Shown here: positions 18,393-27,353 of the stretch, piece after piece
How positions within the stretch are numbered: position 1 is the stretch's first letter
Layout of the letters: every line of letters starts with the position of its first letter
DNA from: Terrirubrum flagellatum
GTDB lineage: Bacteria > Pseudomonadota > Alphaproteobacteria > Rhizobiales > Beijerinckiaceae
Direction: 5' to 3'
NCBI RefSeq assembly: GCF_022059845.1
Contig: NZ_CP091851.1
Location: forward strand, 3,100,001-3,164,000
DNA length: 64,000 bases
The notes under the pieces: model-generated
What the model saw: only the letters and a program-made list of their open reading frames with translations
What the model was told of the DNA's origin: nothing
The model's database searches: none
Translations under genes and position numbers: made by a program

Positions 18393-19239
18393 GCTTGTCA
18401 ACGCCCCAATAGATCTCACCCTTGTAGACGCTTCTTACAGCATTGAGGACTGCATCGGATACGCCCGGCTTGTCCATAGCTGGGCCGTGATGGGTCGTTA
18501 CTAGCCGCCGTACGTTCAGATCGTTGGCGAGCTGCCCCATCAAGATGGGCTTTGATGAGGCAGCATCTTGTGCGTCAAATTCAAAAGAATTGAGGTAGTG
18601 CACGAGCACGTCGACATTACTGGCGATCGTGCGGAGACTATCGCAATATTGAGGATCACGACCAATCGCAATGTCGCTGGTGTAACAAACTACACCCGAC
18701 TTTCCTTCCACACGGTAGCTAAAGCTATCGAGGTAAGGCTGATGATGCTGCACTGGAGAATATGTAATTTGAAGATCGGGCAGATTGAACGATCCGGCGC
18801 CCTCGATTTCCGTGACTGCGAAGTTAGGCCACGGGCGTGGAAGCCGTCCGCCGCGACTTAAATAGATATCCAGGCTGCGCGCATGGCTCGTTCGCGCGGT
18901 CAAGTCGGCCTGAAAAGCGCCGTCCGGCCCAAAAAGCTTGTCTATCATCCGGCGTGTGCCCTTCGGCCCGATGATCTCAGGCAACGCCCTTATGCCTCCG
19001 AAGCGATCCCAACAGCAAAAGAGAGTTCGCGCCAAGTCGCCGACGTGATCGAAATGAAGGTGGCTCAAGAGGATATTGTCGATGTCTGTCGGCTGAACGC
19101 CGCACTCAAGCAGACGGGTGACTGCGCCAGGTCCGACATCGATCAATATTTTTTGATTGTTTTCCTCGATCAGGTGCCCGGTGGAGGCTCGTGTCAAAGA
19201 GGGCAATGGCGACCCGGTTCCAAGCAGCGTCAGTCTCAC
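18331..19239 (-). CDS. MBL-fold metallo-hydrolase
   Basis: A 302-residue metallo-beta-lactamase-superfamily hydrolase. The dinuclear zinc motif HLHFDH is at residues 60-65 (H60, H62, D64, H65), further ligands are likely in YTSDIAIG and TTHHGP, and the N-terminal strand reads LTLLGTGSPLPS as in RNase Z/arylsulfatase-type members. It lacks a signal peptide, so it is probably cytoplasmic. It converges on and overlaps the LysR gene. With the LysR and MHS genes it may hydrolyse the imported compound, possibly a lactone or ester; that is inference. Confidence 0.87.
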   Translation of the reverse strand: MRLTLLGTGSPLPSLTRASTGHLIEENNQKILIDVGPGAVTRLLECGVQPTDIDNILLSHLHFDHVGDLARTLFCCWDRFGGIRALPEIIGPKGTRRMIDKLFGPDGAFQADLTARTSHARSLDIYLSRGGRLPRPWPNFAVTEIEGAGSFNLPDLQITYSPVQHHQPYLDSFSYRVEGKSGVVCYTSDIAIGRDPQYCDSLRTIASNVDVLVHYLNSFEFDAQDAASSKPILMGQLANDLNVRRLVTTHHGPAMDKPGVSDAVLNAVRSVYKGEIYWGVDKLTFDVKSHDDVSISIAPPRG

Positions 19240-19493
19240 GTTTGACCTCTTTGTCCGCCGTTTCGGGCGAGATCGACCTTAACCTCTGGTTCGCCGCGTA
19301 TTGAAATCAATAATTGGGGAGAAATTATACGAGTCAGCTATAATTTGAACGCAGAGGTTTGATCAGTTTTTTCAACGTCGGCATCGCATGCGCGCCACGA
19401 CTGGCGAACTGGACCAGAAGTTCGGCGGGAACAATCCAGTACTTGGCGGTCGTCGCGCCGTTGCGGAGAATTTTCGGCGCGCAATAAGAAAAC
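19240..19493. other. Intergenic region with A+T-rich inverted repeat
   Basis: AAATTATA at 19322-19329 and TATAATTT at 19339-19346 form a perfect inverted repeat with a nine-base spacer. It lies downstream of the leftward oxidase operon (stop at 19494) and 83 bases upstream of the hydrolase start at 19239. It could be an operator or promoter element for the hydrolase gene. No T-tract supports a terminator. Confidence 0.4.
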
Positions 19494-20894
19494 TCAACGC
19501 GCGTTGGCCCCGACCAAAACAGAGGCGCCAGCGATTTGCCCAACTGTCACAGGTTTAATCGGCATGCGCTGTCTGAAATAGCCGACGTCTTCCTGGCTTC
19601 GCCCGCTGAGAGAAGACATGACTTCGGTGATCGTATGCCCGCACAACCTGCCCTGACATGGCCCCATCCCGCAACGAAGGAAACCTTTCACCTGGTTCGG
19701 TCCCATAGCGCCTTCGCTCACCGCTTGCGCGATCTCGCCGCGCGTCACCTCTTCGCAACGACATAGAATGATGTCGTCCGCCTCCGGCGCGACGAAGCAT
19801 TCGGCCGGCCGATAGAGCGCTTCCAGAAATGGCCTTACGGCGCGCTCTTGCGCGAGCGCGGAGCGAACAGGCGCGCTCATCGCGTTCCGCTCGTCCTCGC
19901 CGATCATACCCAGATCATGAGCGACATCGATTGCAGTGAGAACTCCGCTCAGCCGAGCCGATATCGCGCCGGCGATGCCGGCTTCGTCGCCCGCGATCCA
20001 GAGCCAGGACTGGCTGGAGCGACCCCAGCCATCGAGTCGCGGGCGCCAACACCGTTGCCGATTGTCCCAGAAATGTTCGCATCGCAACGCCATGGCGAGG
20101 TTCACATTCGGCGCGAGGCCATGATGCAGCGCCACGCGCTCGGCGTCTTCGCGGCGCCAGCGCTCCCCCACGCGCCACCTGACGCCGCGAGCCGCGTCAT
20201 CGCCTTCGATCTCGATTTCCTCGACGCCTCGGACGACTGGAACGCCGGCGGCGCGGAGTTCGCGCAGCATCCCAAGCCCCTTGATCAAGTAATGTGGGGC
20301 AAGAAGCGCGCGCGGCAGATGAGCAAGCGCCGGGATCAGGTTCCGCCGAGGCGTCGTTTCAAGGATCAGCCGGGGCCGAAAGCCGGAGCGACAATACTGT
20401 GCGGCGACCAAGTAGAGCAGCGGCCCGCCGCCGATGAAAATCATATCGTCTTCGACGAGACTGGCGGATTTCAGCAGAATCTGAAGCGCGCCAGCCGTCA
20501 TGACGCCCGGCAAGGTCCAGCCGCGGACCGGAAAGGGGCGCTCCATGGCGCCGGCGGCAGCTATGATCCGGCGCGCAAGGGTCAGGCCAGACTGTTCGCG
20601 CGATCGCCAATAGATCTCGCCTTCAGAAACGCACCAGACCAACGTCTGCGGTCGATGCTCCGCGCCGCAACGCTGGAACGCCTCGACGAGTTCAAGTCCG
20701 GCGTAATAGTCCGGCCCCAGAATGCTCAGGCGATCTTGCGCGGGGCGCTGAGCGACATCTCGATAAATTTGTCCGCCAGGACGGGCCGCTTCGTCAAAGA
20801 CCACACAGCTGAGCCCATGCTTGCGCGCTTCGATTGCGGCAGCCATCCCGGCCGGCCCCGCGCCAATGATCGCGACATCGAACGACGCGTTCAT
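19494..20894 (-). CDS. HcnB/OoxA-like FAD/NAD(P)-binding dehydrogenase subunit with BFD-type [2Fe-2S] site
   Basis: A 466-residue flavoprotein. The N-terminal dinucleotide fold (VAIIGAGPAGMAAA at about 7-20) and a second one (IFIGGGPLLYLVA at about 150-165) resemble the alpha subunits of hydrogen cyanide synthase, octopine/nopaline oxidase and D-hydroxyproline dehydrogenase. The C-terminal part carries CRCEEVT, then RCGMGPCQGRLC, the four-Cys bacterioferredoxin-like cluster motif. It overlaps the ferredoxin-like subunit gene by 4 bp. It should work in a three-part enzyme with the next two leftward genes. The substrate is an amino or imino acid or opine by family analogy. Confidence 0.88.
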   Translation of the reverse strand: MNASFDVAIIGAGPAGMAAAIEARKHGLSCVVFDEAARPGGQIYRDVAQRPAQDRLSILGPDYYAGLELVEAFQRCGAEHRPQTLVWCVSEGEIYWRSREQSGLTLARRIIAAAGAMERPFPVRGWTLPGVMTAGALQILLKSASLVEDDMIFIGGGPLLYLVAAQYCRSGFRPRLILETTPRRNLIPALAHLPRALLAPHYLIKGLGMLRELRAAGVPVVRGVEEIEIEGDDAARGVRWRVGERWRREDAERVALHHGLAPNVNLAMALRCEHFWDNRQRCWRPRLDGWGRSSQSWLWIAGDEAGIAGAISARLSGVLTAIDVAHDLGMIGEDERNAMSAPVRSALAQERAVRPFLEALYRPAECFVAPEADDIILCRCEEVTRGEIAQAVSEGAMGPNQVKGFLRCGMGPCQGRLCGHTITEVMSSLSGRSQEDVGYFRQRMPIKPVTVGQIAGASVLVGANAR

Positions 20895-21184
20895 TGAATG
20901 ATCTCCGCTGAGCCGGCCTGAGCCTCGACGATCATGCCGCTTCGCACCGTCTCAAGACAGGCCTGCCGATTGGGTTCGCCGTCCACCGTCACCAGGCATT
21001 CGAAGCAGACGCCCATCATGCAATAGGGACCACGAGCGGCGCCCGAACGCGGCGTCTGACGAAAAGCTCTGACGCCAGCGCGAAGCAGCGCCGCCGCAAG
21101 ATTCTCTCCTTCGAAGGCGGAGATGGTCCGTCCTTCAAAATCGAAGGCAGCATCGAATTCGCCGGGATCAAGAAGCTGGAACAC
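20891..21184 (-). CDS. HcnA/OoxC-like (2Fe-2S)-binding subunit
   Basis: A 97-residue ferredoxin-like protein from the GTG at 21184, which overlaps the stop of the upstream oxidase gene by 17 bp. A longer frame to 21250 adds 22 residues not typical of the family. The cluster motif is visible in GPYCMMGVCFECLVTVDG...RQAC (Cys-x4-Cys-x2-Cys, then a distal Cys). It is the small gamma-type subunit of heterotrimeric amine/imino-acid dehydrogenases, shuttling electrons between the two flavoproteins. It overlaps the alpha subunit gene by 4 bp. Confidence 0.87.
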   Translation of the reverse strand: MFQLLDPGEFDAAFDFEGRTISAFEGENLAAALLRAGVRAFRQTPRSGAARGPYCMMGVCFECLVTVDGEPNRQACLETVRSGMIVEAQAGSAEIIQ

Positions 21185-22283
21185 TGAAACGGTCCGGAGA
21201 GAAAGCGTGATGGGCCGGAGCGAGCCGACCTTCGGAAAGAGCCGCCGCAAGCGGGCCGGCGTGAAAGGGCGCGAGCGTGACGCCGCTGTGAACAGTAACG
21301 AGAAAAGCGCCGGGATATTTCGCCGACTCGGTATAGATTGGCATCCCGTCCGGCGACATCACGCGCAACGCGCCCCAACTGCGAACGGCCCTCGCACGGG
21401 CAAGCAGCGGCAGGGCCGCAACCGCACGCTGGGCCGTCGTCCGCAACACGTCGGTTGTCGTCCGATCATCCAAACCGGTCTCTTCGGAAGATTCTCCGAA
21501 GATGACGCCGCCCTCCACGGTCTGGCGGATGAAGCTGATTCCATAGCGCAAGAAGGGATTGAGCTTTTCAGTGACAAGGATTTGTCCTCTGACGGGGCGA
21601 ACGGGCGCCGAGAGTCCCAGAAAAGGCGCGAGCAGCCTGTTTCCGAGCCCCGCCGCCAGGATGACGCGATCCGCCGTCCATTCGCCCTTCGCCGTCTTGA
21701 TGCGAAAGCCGGCTCCGTCTGGCGAAACGCTTTCAACGGCGTGATGAGCGCGGTAGTCGCCGCTCCTTCTGAAAACCGCAATCAGCGCGCGAAGCAGATG
21801 GAAGGGATTCGTCGCGCCATCGTCGCTGCAGAATGTCGCGCCGACGACCGCCTTTCCAACCTCCGGCAACATCTTGCGAATGCCGGCGTTGTCCATGACC
21901 TCAACATGGCTTCGCACCGTGGCGCTGGCTTCGAGATCGGACAGCATCCGAGTGCGACGCTCAAGCTCGGTGTCGGAGAAGCAGAAGAAGAACGCGCCAA
22001 GCCTGCGGAAATGAAGATCGATGCCGCTTTCGCTTTCCAGCTTCAGCGCGAACTCGTTCCAGTCCTTTGCCGCCTGTCGCGTCAAATCGGCGTAGGCCGG
22101 GCCGCCCGCGCCTTTTCCCTGCACCCAGACATTGCCAAGATTCCCCCGCGCCGCTCTGAACGCAACATCGCCTTCGTCGAACAGCGTCGCCTTCTTGCCG
22201 GACGAGGCAAGTCCGTAGGCGACGCTTGCTCCGACAATGCCCCCGCCAATGACCGCGAATTCAGTTGTGCTTTCCCCGGCCAT
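21168..22283 (-). CDS. HcnC/OoxB-like FAD-dependent amine oxidase subunit (DAO family)
   Basis: A 371-residue flavoprotein of the D-amino acid oxidase/glycine oxidase family. An N-terminal GxGxxG-type motif (VIGGGIVGASVAYGL, about residues 9-23) is followed by the glutamate-ended strand ATLFDEGD. Near the C-terminus, RVMSPDGMPIYTES and HSGVTLAPFHAGPLAA mark the FAD-binding end. It would oxidise the C-N bond of the substrate. It forms one set with the two small overlapping genes to its left in the map, and the racemase-family gene lies 18 bp upstream. Confidence 0.88.
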   Translation of the reverse strand: MAGESTTEFAVIGGGIVGASVAYGLASSGKKATLFDEGDVAFRAARGNLGNVWVQGKGAGGPAYADLTRQAAKDWNEFALKLESESGIDLHFRRLGAFFFCFSDTELERRTRMLSDLEASATVRSHVEVMDNAGIRKMLPEVGKAVVGATFCSDDGATNPFHLLRALIAVFRRSGDYRAHHAVESVSPDGAGFRIKTAKGEWTADRVILAAGLGNRLLAPFLGLSAPVRPVRGQILVTEKLNPFLRYGISFIRQTVEGGVIFGESSEETGLDDRTTTDVLRTTAQRAVAALPLLARARAVRSWGALRVMSPDGMPIYTESAKYPGAFLVTVHSGVTLAPFHAGPLAAALSEGRLAPAHHAFSPDRFSVPAS

Positions 22284-22301
22284 GCCGCCCGGCCCGATCC
22301 G

Positions 22302-23024
22302 CTAGTCGACGCCGAACCGCCGCGGCCGGAGCGCTGCGTGGAACGTATTCACCATCGTGACGGCGTCGAAGACCGGCAGGCCGAAACGCTCGGCGATGTC
22401 CGCGCTGAAGGGAGTGAGGTTGGTGCATTCGCTGACGATCGCGCCAACATCGGGATGCTTCGTCACGAGGTCTGCTGCGGCGCGCAGGACTTCGTCGCGG
22501 AGCACGTTGTAGGGAACCGCATCGTCGCCTTCCCGAATGCTGCGAACGAATTCCGAGTTCTGAGGCAGGCCCACGACAGGCGTATCTTTTGCAATGCCGA
22601 CTGCGTCGAGATAGGGGCCGTTCAGGACCTCGCCATTGTAGGTCAGGATGCCGACCTTCCGTCCGGTTGGCAGCATCCGCTCGACCATCGGCGCCTGCAG
22701 CAACGCGCTCGTGGCCACCGGCACGGAGCAGAAATCCGCAAGCTCGCGTTGATAAATCGAAAGAAAGCCGCAGGTGGTGGTGATGCCGTCCACGCCGGCG
22801 TCGATCAATTCCTGCGCGGCCTGCTTGAAAGGCTCGAGAAGGCTGGATTGATGCAGCTGCGTCATGCGAGACGGCACCGCGTCATGCACGATCTTGTATT
22901 GCACGGGAAAAGACCAGGTGCCGGCATGGCCAATATCGCCCGGCCAGCGCCTGAAGTGACTACGCACCATCAGAATGCCGACCGTGACGCCGTAATAGGT
23001 TTTCTTGCGAAGATTGTTACGCAT
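22302..23024 (-). CDS. Aspartate/glutamate/hydantoin racemase-superfamily protein
   Basis: A 240-residue protein from the ATG at 23024, preceded by GGAAGAACCCC; longer in-frame extensions are antisense to the permease gene and not protein-like. Two catalytic-type cysteines are visible: TTTCGFLS at about residue 86 and SECTNLTP at about 197, the pair that removes and returns the alpha proton in cofactor-independent racemases. It lies between the transporter and the oxidase genes, so it may convert an imported L-compound to the D-form used by the oxidase. A maleate-isomerase-type role is an alternative. Confidence 0.83.
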   Translation of the reverse strand: MRNNLRKKTYYGVTVGILMVRSHFRRWPGDIGHAGTWSFPVQYKIVHDAVPSRMTQLHQSSLLEPFKQAAQELIDAGVDGITTTCGFLSIYQRELADFCSVPVATSALLQAPMVERMLPTGRKVGILTYNGEVLNGPYLDAVGIAKDTPVVGLPQNSEFVRSIREGDDAVPYNVLRDEVLRAAADLVTKHPDVGAIVSECTNLTPFSADIAERFGLPVFDAVTMVNTFHAALRPRRFGVD

Positions 23025-23053
23025 GGGGTTCTTCCGGATTGCTCGCTTTGGCG

Positions 23054-24880
23054 TCAGGCGCGACCGGCCGAACGCCGGATCCGCTCGTTGAGGAAAAGAA
23101 GGCCAGTCATGACTGCAAGCAGCAGCGTCGCGACAGCGGCAAGCGTTGGATTGATTTGAAGCAGGAGATCCGACCACATCTGGCGCGGCAGCGTACTGAA
23201 GGACCCGCCGGTGAGAAACAGAGCGACTGTGAGTTCGTCGAACGACGTCGCAAAAGCGAACAGGAACGCAGAGAGCAGGCCCGGTTTGATGATGGGCAGG
23301 GTGATGCGGCGCAAAATCTGCCACCGCCCGGCGCCCATCACCGCAGCCGCTTGATCGAGCCGCCGGTCATAGGTCGCCAGCACCGCCATGACGGTGATGA
23401 CGACATAGGGAACGGCGAGCACAGCGTGCGCGATAACCAGCCCCGTCGCCGTGCCGACGAGCTCGAGCTTCGAGTAGAGGAAGAACAGAGCGACCGCGAT
23501 CACGATGCGCGGCACGATGAGCGGCGACAGGATCACGGCGAGCGCTGCGGTCTTCCCGGGGAAGCGGCTCCACGCCAGCGCGAAGGCGGCCATTGTTCCA
23601 AGGACAAGCGCGAGAAAGCCTGACGCCAGCCCAACGATCAGCGAATTCCAGGCGGCGCTGGTCCAGTCAGTCGACGCAAAAACGGTCTCATACCAGCGCA
23701 ACGAAAATCCATTCGGGTTGGCCTGAACCGAATTGCCTGGTGTGAAGGACGCTGGAATGACGAACAGTGTTGGCGCAAGAAGAAACGCGACAACGAGCGC
23801 AAACAGGCACAAGCTCGCCCCGCCGCCCAGCCGTCGAAACAACCGGTCCGGAAGAAGCGCAGCGATCACCGCGCCAATCGCGGCGCAGATGCTGCCAAGA
23901 GCATTCACGATCGAACGGCCGACCCCGCCGACGGCGCGTGACCAAGCGGTGGTCGAGCGCGCAGAACGGTCCGTCGACCCGCCGGCGAGGCTCGATAGTC
24001 CGACGACCCGGTCATAGGCGACAAAGACAATCACGGACGCCGCAAGCAGGAGAGCGGAGAGCGTGCTGGCCGCCGGCCAATTCAGCAGCTCCTGGATTTG
24101 CGTAATGATGACCTGGGTCAGCATCGTTTCGCGAGCGCCGCCGAGCAGAGCGGGCGTGATGAAAAAGCCGAGAGAACTGATGAAGACCATCATCGCAGCC
24201 GCGCTGACGCCCGGCATGCATTGCGGGACATAAATGCGCCAAAAGATCTGAGCGCGACCGGCGCCGAGCGTCGCAGCGGCGCGCGACAGGTTACCGTCGA
24301 TCGTCAACATGACCGGCAGCATTGTCATCACGGCGAGCGGCATCATCGCATGAGACATGCCAATCAACGTACCCGTGAGGTTGAAGATGAGCGAGGCTGG
24401 CGCATCGACGACGCCCAACGCCAGGAGAAGCTGATTGACGGCGCCGTTGCGCCCCAAAAGGATCATCCAGGCGAAAGTCCTGACCAGAAAACTGGTCCAA
24501 AACGGCAGCAGAACCCAGATGATCAGCGTGTTGCGGTCGTGAGGGTTTGCATTCGCAAGATAATACGCGACAGGAAACCCTCCCACCACGGAGATAACGG
24601 TGGTCCAGCCCGCGATCTTGAAGGTGATCAGCAAGACTTCGAAATAGACCGGATCCACAAAGGCTTTCGCGAAGTTCGCGGAAGTCAGCGCGCCGCCCGT
24701 CCCGATCACCGAGAGCGAGAGAATCTGCCCAACCGGGAAAAAGAAGAAAACAGAGAGAAAAACGAAAAGCGGCAGCAGAGGCCAGATAGGCTTCGTACGC
24801 AGGAGAAACGAGCTCCCGCGCGCTTCTGCAGGGCGCAAATTTCCGATCAGCTGCAGAACTTTCGATGCACCGGCCGTCAC
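23054..24880 (-). CDS. Fused double-permease of polyamine/iron-type ABC importer
   Basis: A 608-residue protein from the GTG at 24880, two bases after the ATPase stop. It contains two complete permease units in one chain. The first (about residues 25-310) has LGAGRAQIFWRIYVPQCMPG as EAA loop; the second (about 345-605) has MGAGRWQILRRITLPIIKPG. Polyamine systems usually encode these as separate PotB and PotC subunits; fused forms occur in iron (FbpB-like) and some opine/polyamine systems. The chain is long enough to form the whole channel without a partner. The binding protein and ATPase genes precede it. Confidence 0.9.
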   Translation of the reverse strand: MTAGASKVLQLIGNLRPAEARGSSFLLRTKPIWPLLPLFVFLSVFFFFPVGQILSLSVIGTGGALTSANFAKAFVDPVYFEVLLITFKIAGWTTVISVVGGFPVAYYLANANPHDRNTLIIWVLLPFWTSFLVRTFAWMILLGRNGAVNQLLLALGVVDAPASLIFNLTGTLIGMSHAMMPLAVMTMLPVMLTIDGNLSRAAATLGAGRAQIFWRIYVPQCMPGVSAAAMMVFISSLGFFITPALLGGARETMLTQVIITQIQELLNWPAASTLSALLLAASVIVFVAYDRVVGLSSLAGGSTDRSARSTTAWSRAVGGVGRSIVNALGSICAAIGAVIAALLPDRLFRRLGGGASLCLFALVVAFLLAPTLFVIPASFTPGNSVQANPNGFSLRWYETVFASTDWTSAAWNSLIVGLASGFLALVLGTMAAFALAWSRFPGKTAALAVILSPLIVPRIVIAVALFFLYSKLELVGTATGLVIAHAVLAVPYVVITVMAVLATYDRRLDQAAAVMGAGRWQILRRITLPIIKPGLLSAFLFAFATSFDELTVALFLTGGSFSTLPRQMWSDLLLQINPTLAAVATLLLAVMTGLLFLNERIRRSAGRA

Positions 24881-24881
24881 G

Positions 24882-25958
24882 TCACACGCTTGACGGCAGA
24901 ATGGTGGCGTCTTCCGCCGACCATCCAAGCGTCACCGTTTGCCCTCGTTCCGGAAGCGGTCTTCCTGAGGTCAATTCCTTCGCGAGAAAAATGCTGCCGT
25001 CATCGAGACGCACATTGATCTTGGTGAATCCTCCAGCGAAGACGGCGTCGACGAGTTGACCCTGCATCATGTTGTCATTGGCGTCACCATTGCGCAGCAA
25101 TCTCAGCCGCTCGGGCCGAATCATCCAATTAACCCTGTCGTCCACACGACACTTCGCGTCGGTCGCCACCCGCACGCTCGCGCCGTTCGCCGAGCGGAGC
25201 GTCGCCCGAGGGCCGCTCGAAATCACCGTCGCTTCTGCGATGTTGGAGCCGCCAAGAAACCCCGCAGCAAAGACCGAAGCCGGCTTGAAGTAGAGTTCGG
25301 CCGGCGTGCCGATCTGCTCGACATGCGCATTGTTCATCAGGCAGATCCTGTCGGACATCGACAATGCTTCTTCCTGATCATGCGTAACGTAGAGGATGGT
25401 GATGCCGAGTTCGACGTGCAGCCGCTTGATTTCGGCCTGCATGTGTTCGCGCAGATTCTTGTCCAGCGCGCCCAGAGGCTCATCCATAAGAATGATCGAG
25501 GGCTCGTAGACGATGCAGCGCGCCAACGCGATTCGCTGCTGCTGGCCGCCAGAAAGCTCGCGCGGCAGACGCTCTGCGACATGCGGGAGGTGAACAAGGT
25601 CGAGAACGCGGCGCACCGCAGCATCGATCTCTGCGCGGGGCATTTTGCGCATGCGCAGGGGAAACGCGACATTCTCGTAGATCGAGAGATGCGGAAAAAG
25701 CGCGTAGCTTTGGAACACCATCCCCAATCCTCGCTTCGCCGAGGATTCATGGGTGACGCGACGTCCATCGATCCAGATGTCGCCGGCGGTCGGTTCGGTC
25801 AATCCGGCGATCAGGGAAAGGAGGGTCGTCTTTCCGGAACCTGAAGGTCCGAGCAGTGTCAGAAACTCACCATCACGCATTGAGAACGTGGCGGGCTTCA
25901 ACGCCACGACATTGTGGTAGCGCTTGGTGATTTGCTCGACCTTCAGCTTCTCCGGCAT
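24882..25958 (-). CDS. ABC transporter ATPase, PotA type
   Basis: A 358-residue ATPase. Walker [10 protein letters not shown] lies at about 37-45, the Q-loop in VFQSYALFP, signature LSGGQ at 135-139, Walker B IILMDEP at 155-161, followed by LGALDKNLR. A C-terminal TOBE domain covers about 270-358. It lies between the binding-protein gene (9 bp upstream) and the fused permease. The family energises uptake of polyamines, iron or opines. It is on the leftward operon 27032 to 19494. Confidence 0.92.
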   Translation of the reverse strand: MPEKLKVEQITKRYHNVVALKPATFSMRDGEFLTLLGPSGSGKTTLLSLIAGLTEPTAGDIWIDGRRVTHESSAKRGLGMVFQSYALFPHLSIYENVAFPLRMRKMPRAEIDAAVRRVLDLVHLPHVAERLPRELSGGQQQRIALARCIVYEPSIILMDEPLGALDKNLREHMQAEIKRLHVELGITILYVTHDQEEALSMSDRICLMNNAHVEQIGTPAELYFKPASVFAAGFLGGSNIAEATVISSGPRATLRSANGASVRVATDAKCRVDDRVNWMIRPERLRLLRNGDANDNMMQGQLVDAVFAGGFTKINVRLDDGSIFLAKELTSGRPLPERGQTVTLGWSAEDATILPSSV

Positions 25959-25967
25959 GACGACGCT

Positions 25968-27032
25968 TCAGCCGCGCAAGAGCCACGCGTTGAAATTCTC
26001 GAACATCTTGTCCTTGTTGGCGCCCCACCATTCGTCGCTGCTTGGAATCAGCTTGGAGAAATTCGCAGGCTCCGTGGGCAATTGCTTGGCCCGCGCCGCA
26101 TCGATGAACTTGAAGGCGGTCTGATTAGTCGGGCCGTAAGCAAGCGCCTTCGTGTAAAGCGCTTGACGTTCGCCGTTCGCGCAGGAGGAGATGAATTTCT
26201 TGGCGATATCGGCCCGAGGGCAGCCCTTCGGGATGGCCCATCCCTCCATACCGTAGAGTCCTCCGTCCCAGATGATTTCGACAGGCGCGCCATTATCGAT
26301 TGCGGCCTGGATCCGCGCATTGCTGGACGGCAGGAAATCCACCTCGCCGCTCTGAAGCAACTGGGTGGTCTGTGTGAAGCTCGTCCACCAGACTGCGATG
26401 TGACGCTTGATCGTATCGAGCTTCTTAAAGGCGCGATCGACATCGAGAGGGTAGAGCTGCTTGGGATCGACGCCGTCCGCCAGCAACGCGCCTTCCAGCG
26501 TGTGAATCGGGCTCTTCGGCAATGCGCGACGCCCGGGAAATTTCGCGACGTCATAGAAGTCGGCCCAGCTCGCCGGGCGGGATTTCATCGTGTCTGTCCG
26601 GTAGCCGAGAACGCTGCCATAGACATTCGTGCCCATCCAGTTCGGCTGTTTCGCGAGAGGCAACAGTTGATCAACGTCCGGACCCGACAATTCCAGAGGC
26701 TCCAGCAAGCCAGCATCTGCGAGAAGCTTGCGCGATGACAAGGTGAGGGAAACGACATCCCAAACATAGGACTTCGCGTCGACTTGCGCCTTCACCTGGC
26801 TCGTGGGCTCAGAGTCGCGTGAGACATTGATGAGGTCGACGCCCGTCTTTCTGAACGGCGCATAAAAGGCGGGCGTGAAACCGGTGACGTATACGCCGCC
26901 GGGATCAGCCACAGTGATCTTATCCGCGGCGTAGGCCGGGCGAATGATGGAGGGCGCAGCAACAAGCCCCGCGCCTGCGGCCAGAAGCCCGCGCCGCGAA
27001 ATCCGATTACGAACAAGCGAATGATCCGACAT
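25968..27032 (-). CDS. Polyamine/opine-type ABC substrate-binding protein
   Basis: A 354-residue periplasmic protein with a twin-arginine signal (NRISRRGLLAAGAGL, then PSIIRPAYA with cleavage after about residue 36). The mature part resembles PotD/FbpA-like family 1 proteins (ITVADPGGVYVTGFTPAFYAPF, GWAIPKGCPRADIAKKF). It is the first gene of the leftward operon that carries the fused permease and the amine oxidase, so its ligand is probably the oxidase substrate or a precursor. It is divergent from a GntR regulator. Confidence 0.88.
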   Translation of the reverse strand: MSDHSLVRNRISRRGLLAAGAGLVAAPSIIRPAYAADKITVADPGGVYVTGFTPAFYAPFRKTGVDLINVSRDSEPTSQVKAQVDAKSYVWDVVSLTLSSRKLLADAGLLEPLELSGPDVDQLLPLAKQPNWMGTNVYGSVLGYRTDTMKSRPASWADFYDVAKFPGRRALPKSPIHTLEGALLADGVDPKQLYPLDVDRAFKKLDTIKRHIAVWWTSFTQTTQLLQSGEVDFLPSSNARIQAAIDNGAPVEIIWDGGLYGMEGWAIPKGCPRADIAKKFISSCANGERQALYTKALAYGPTNQTAFKFIDAARAKQLPTEPANFSKLIPSSDEWWGANKDKMFENFNAWLLRG

Positions 27033-27353
27033 GGCACATTCTCCTATTTTGATTGAACCGTCAGGCAGATAGGCAAGCCTCGATCATCCCCGTCCGCGAG
27101 GTCGAACGCGTATCCGGAACCATCGATCCGCTTGAGCCCGGCCCGGAAGCTGGAACCACGCGTCAGCGTTTGAAGACCGCCTCCAATCGCACAAGCAGTT
27201 CCGGGCCGCGCCTTGCTCACGGCCTCGTTCACTCCTCGCCACGCTTTTGTCGATTTCATGTTGTCGACAATACGCAACCGATGTAGGTTTACAACATCAA
27301 AATCGCCGCGCCCCGAAATTCTCGGCGGTCAGCGGCTCACCGGGAGGCGAGGC
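27033..27353. promoter_or_regulatory. Divergent promoter region with GntR-type palindromes
   Basis: This 321-bp region separates the binding-protein gene (leftward) from the GntR gene (rightward). TTGTCGACAA at 27261-27270 is a perfect 10-bp palindrome. A second inverted repeat, GATGT at 27280-27284 and ACATC at 27294-27298, follows ten bases later. Both are plausible operators for the adjacent FCD-type GntR protein. The GntR ribosome site GGGAGG is at 27342-27347. Upstream in-frame codons to 27213 exist but would overlap these sites. Confidence 0.5.

Noticed and set aside
19334-19543. Leftward 69-codon frame after the HcnB-like gene
   Set aside because: It overlaps the 3' end of a well-supported gene and shows no family features; a small gene cannot be excluded but is not supported.
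21123-23159. A 678-codon rightward open frame
   Set aside because: It runs antisense through the DAO-family oxidase and racemase genes. It has no motifs or ribosome site and a low-complexity charged composition typical of antisense frames in GC-rich genomes.
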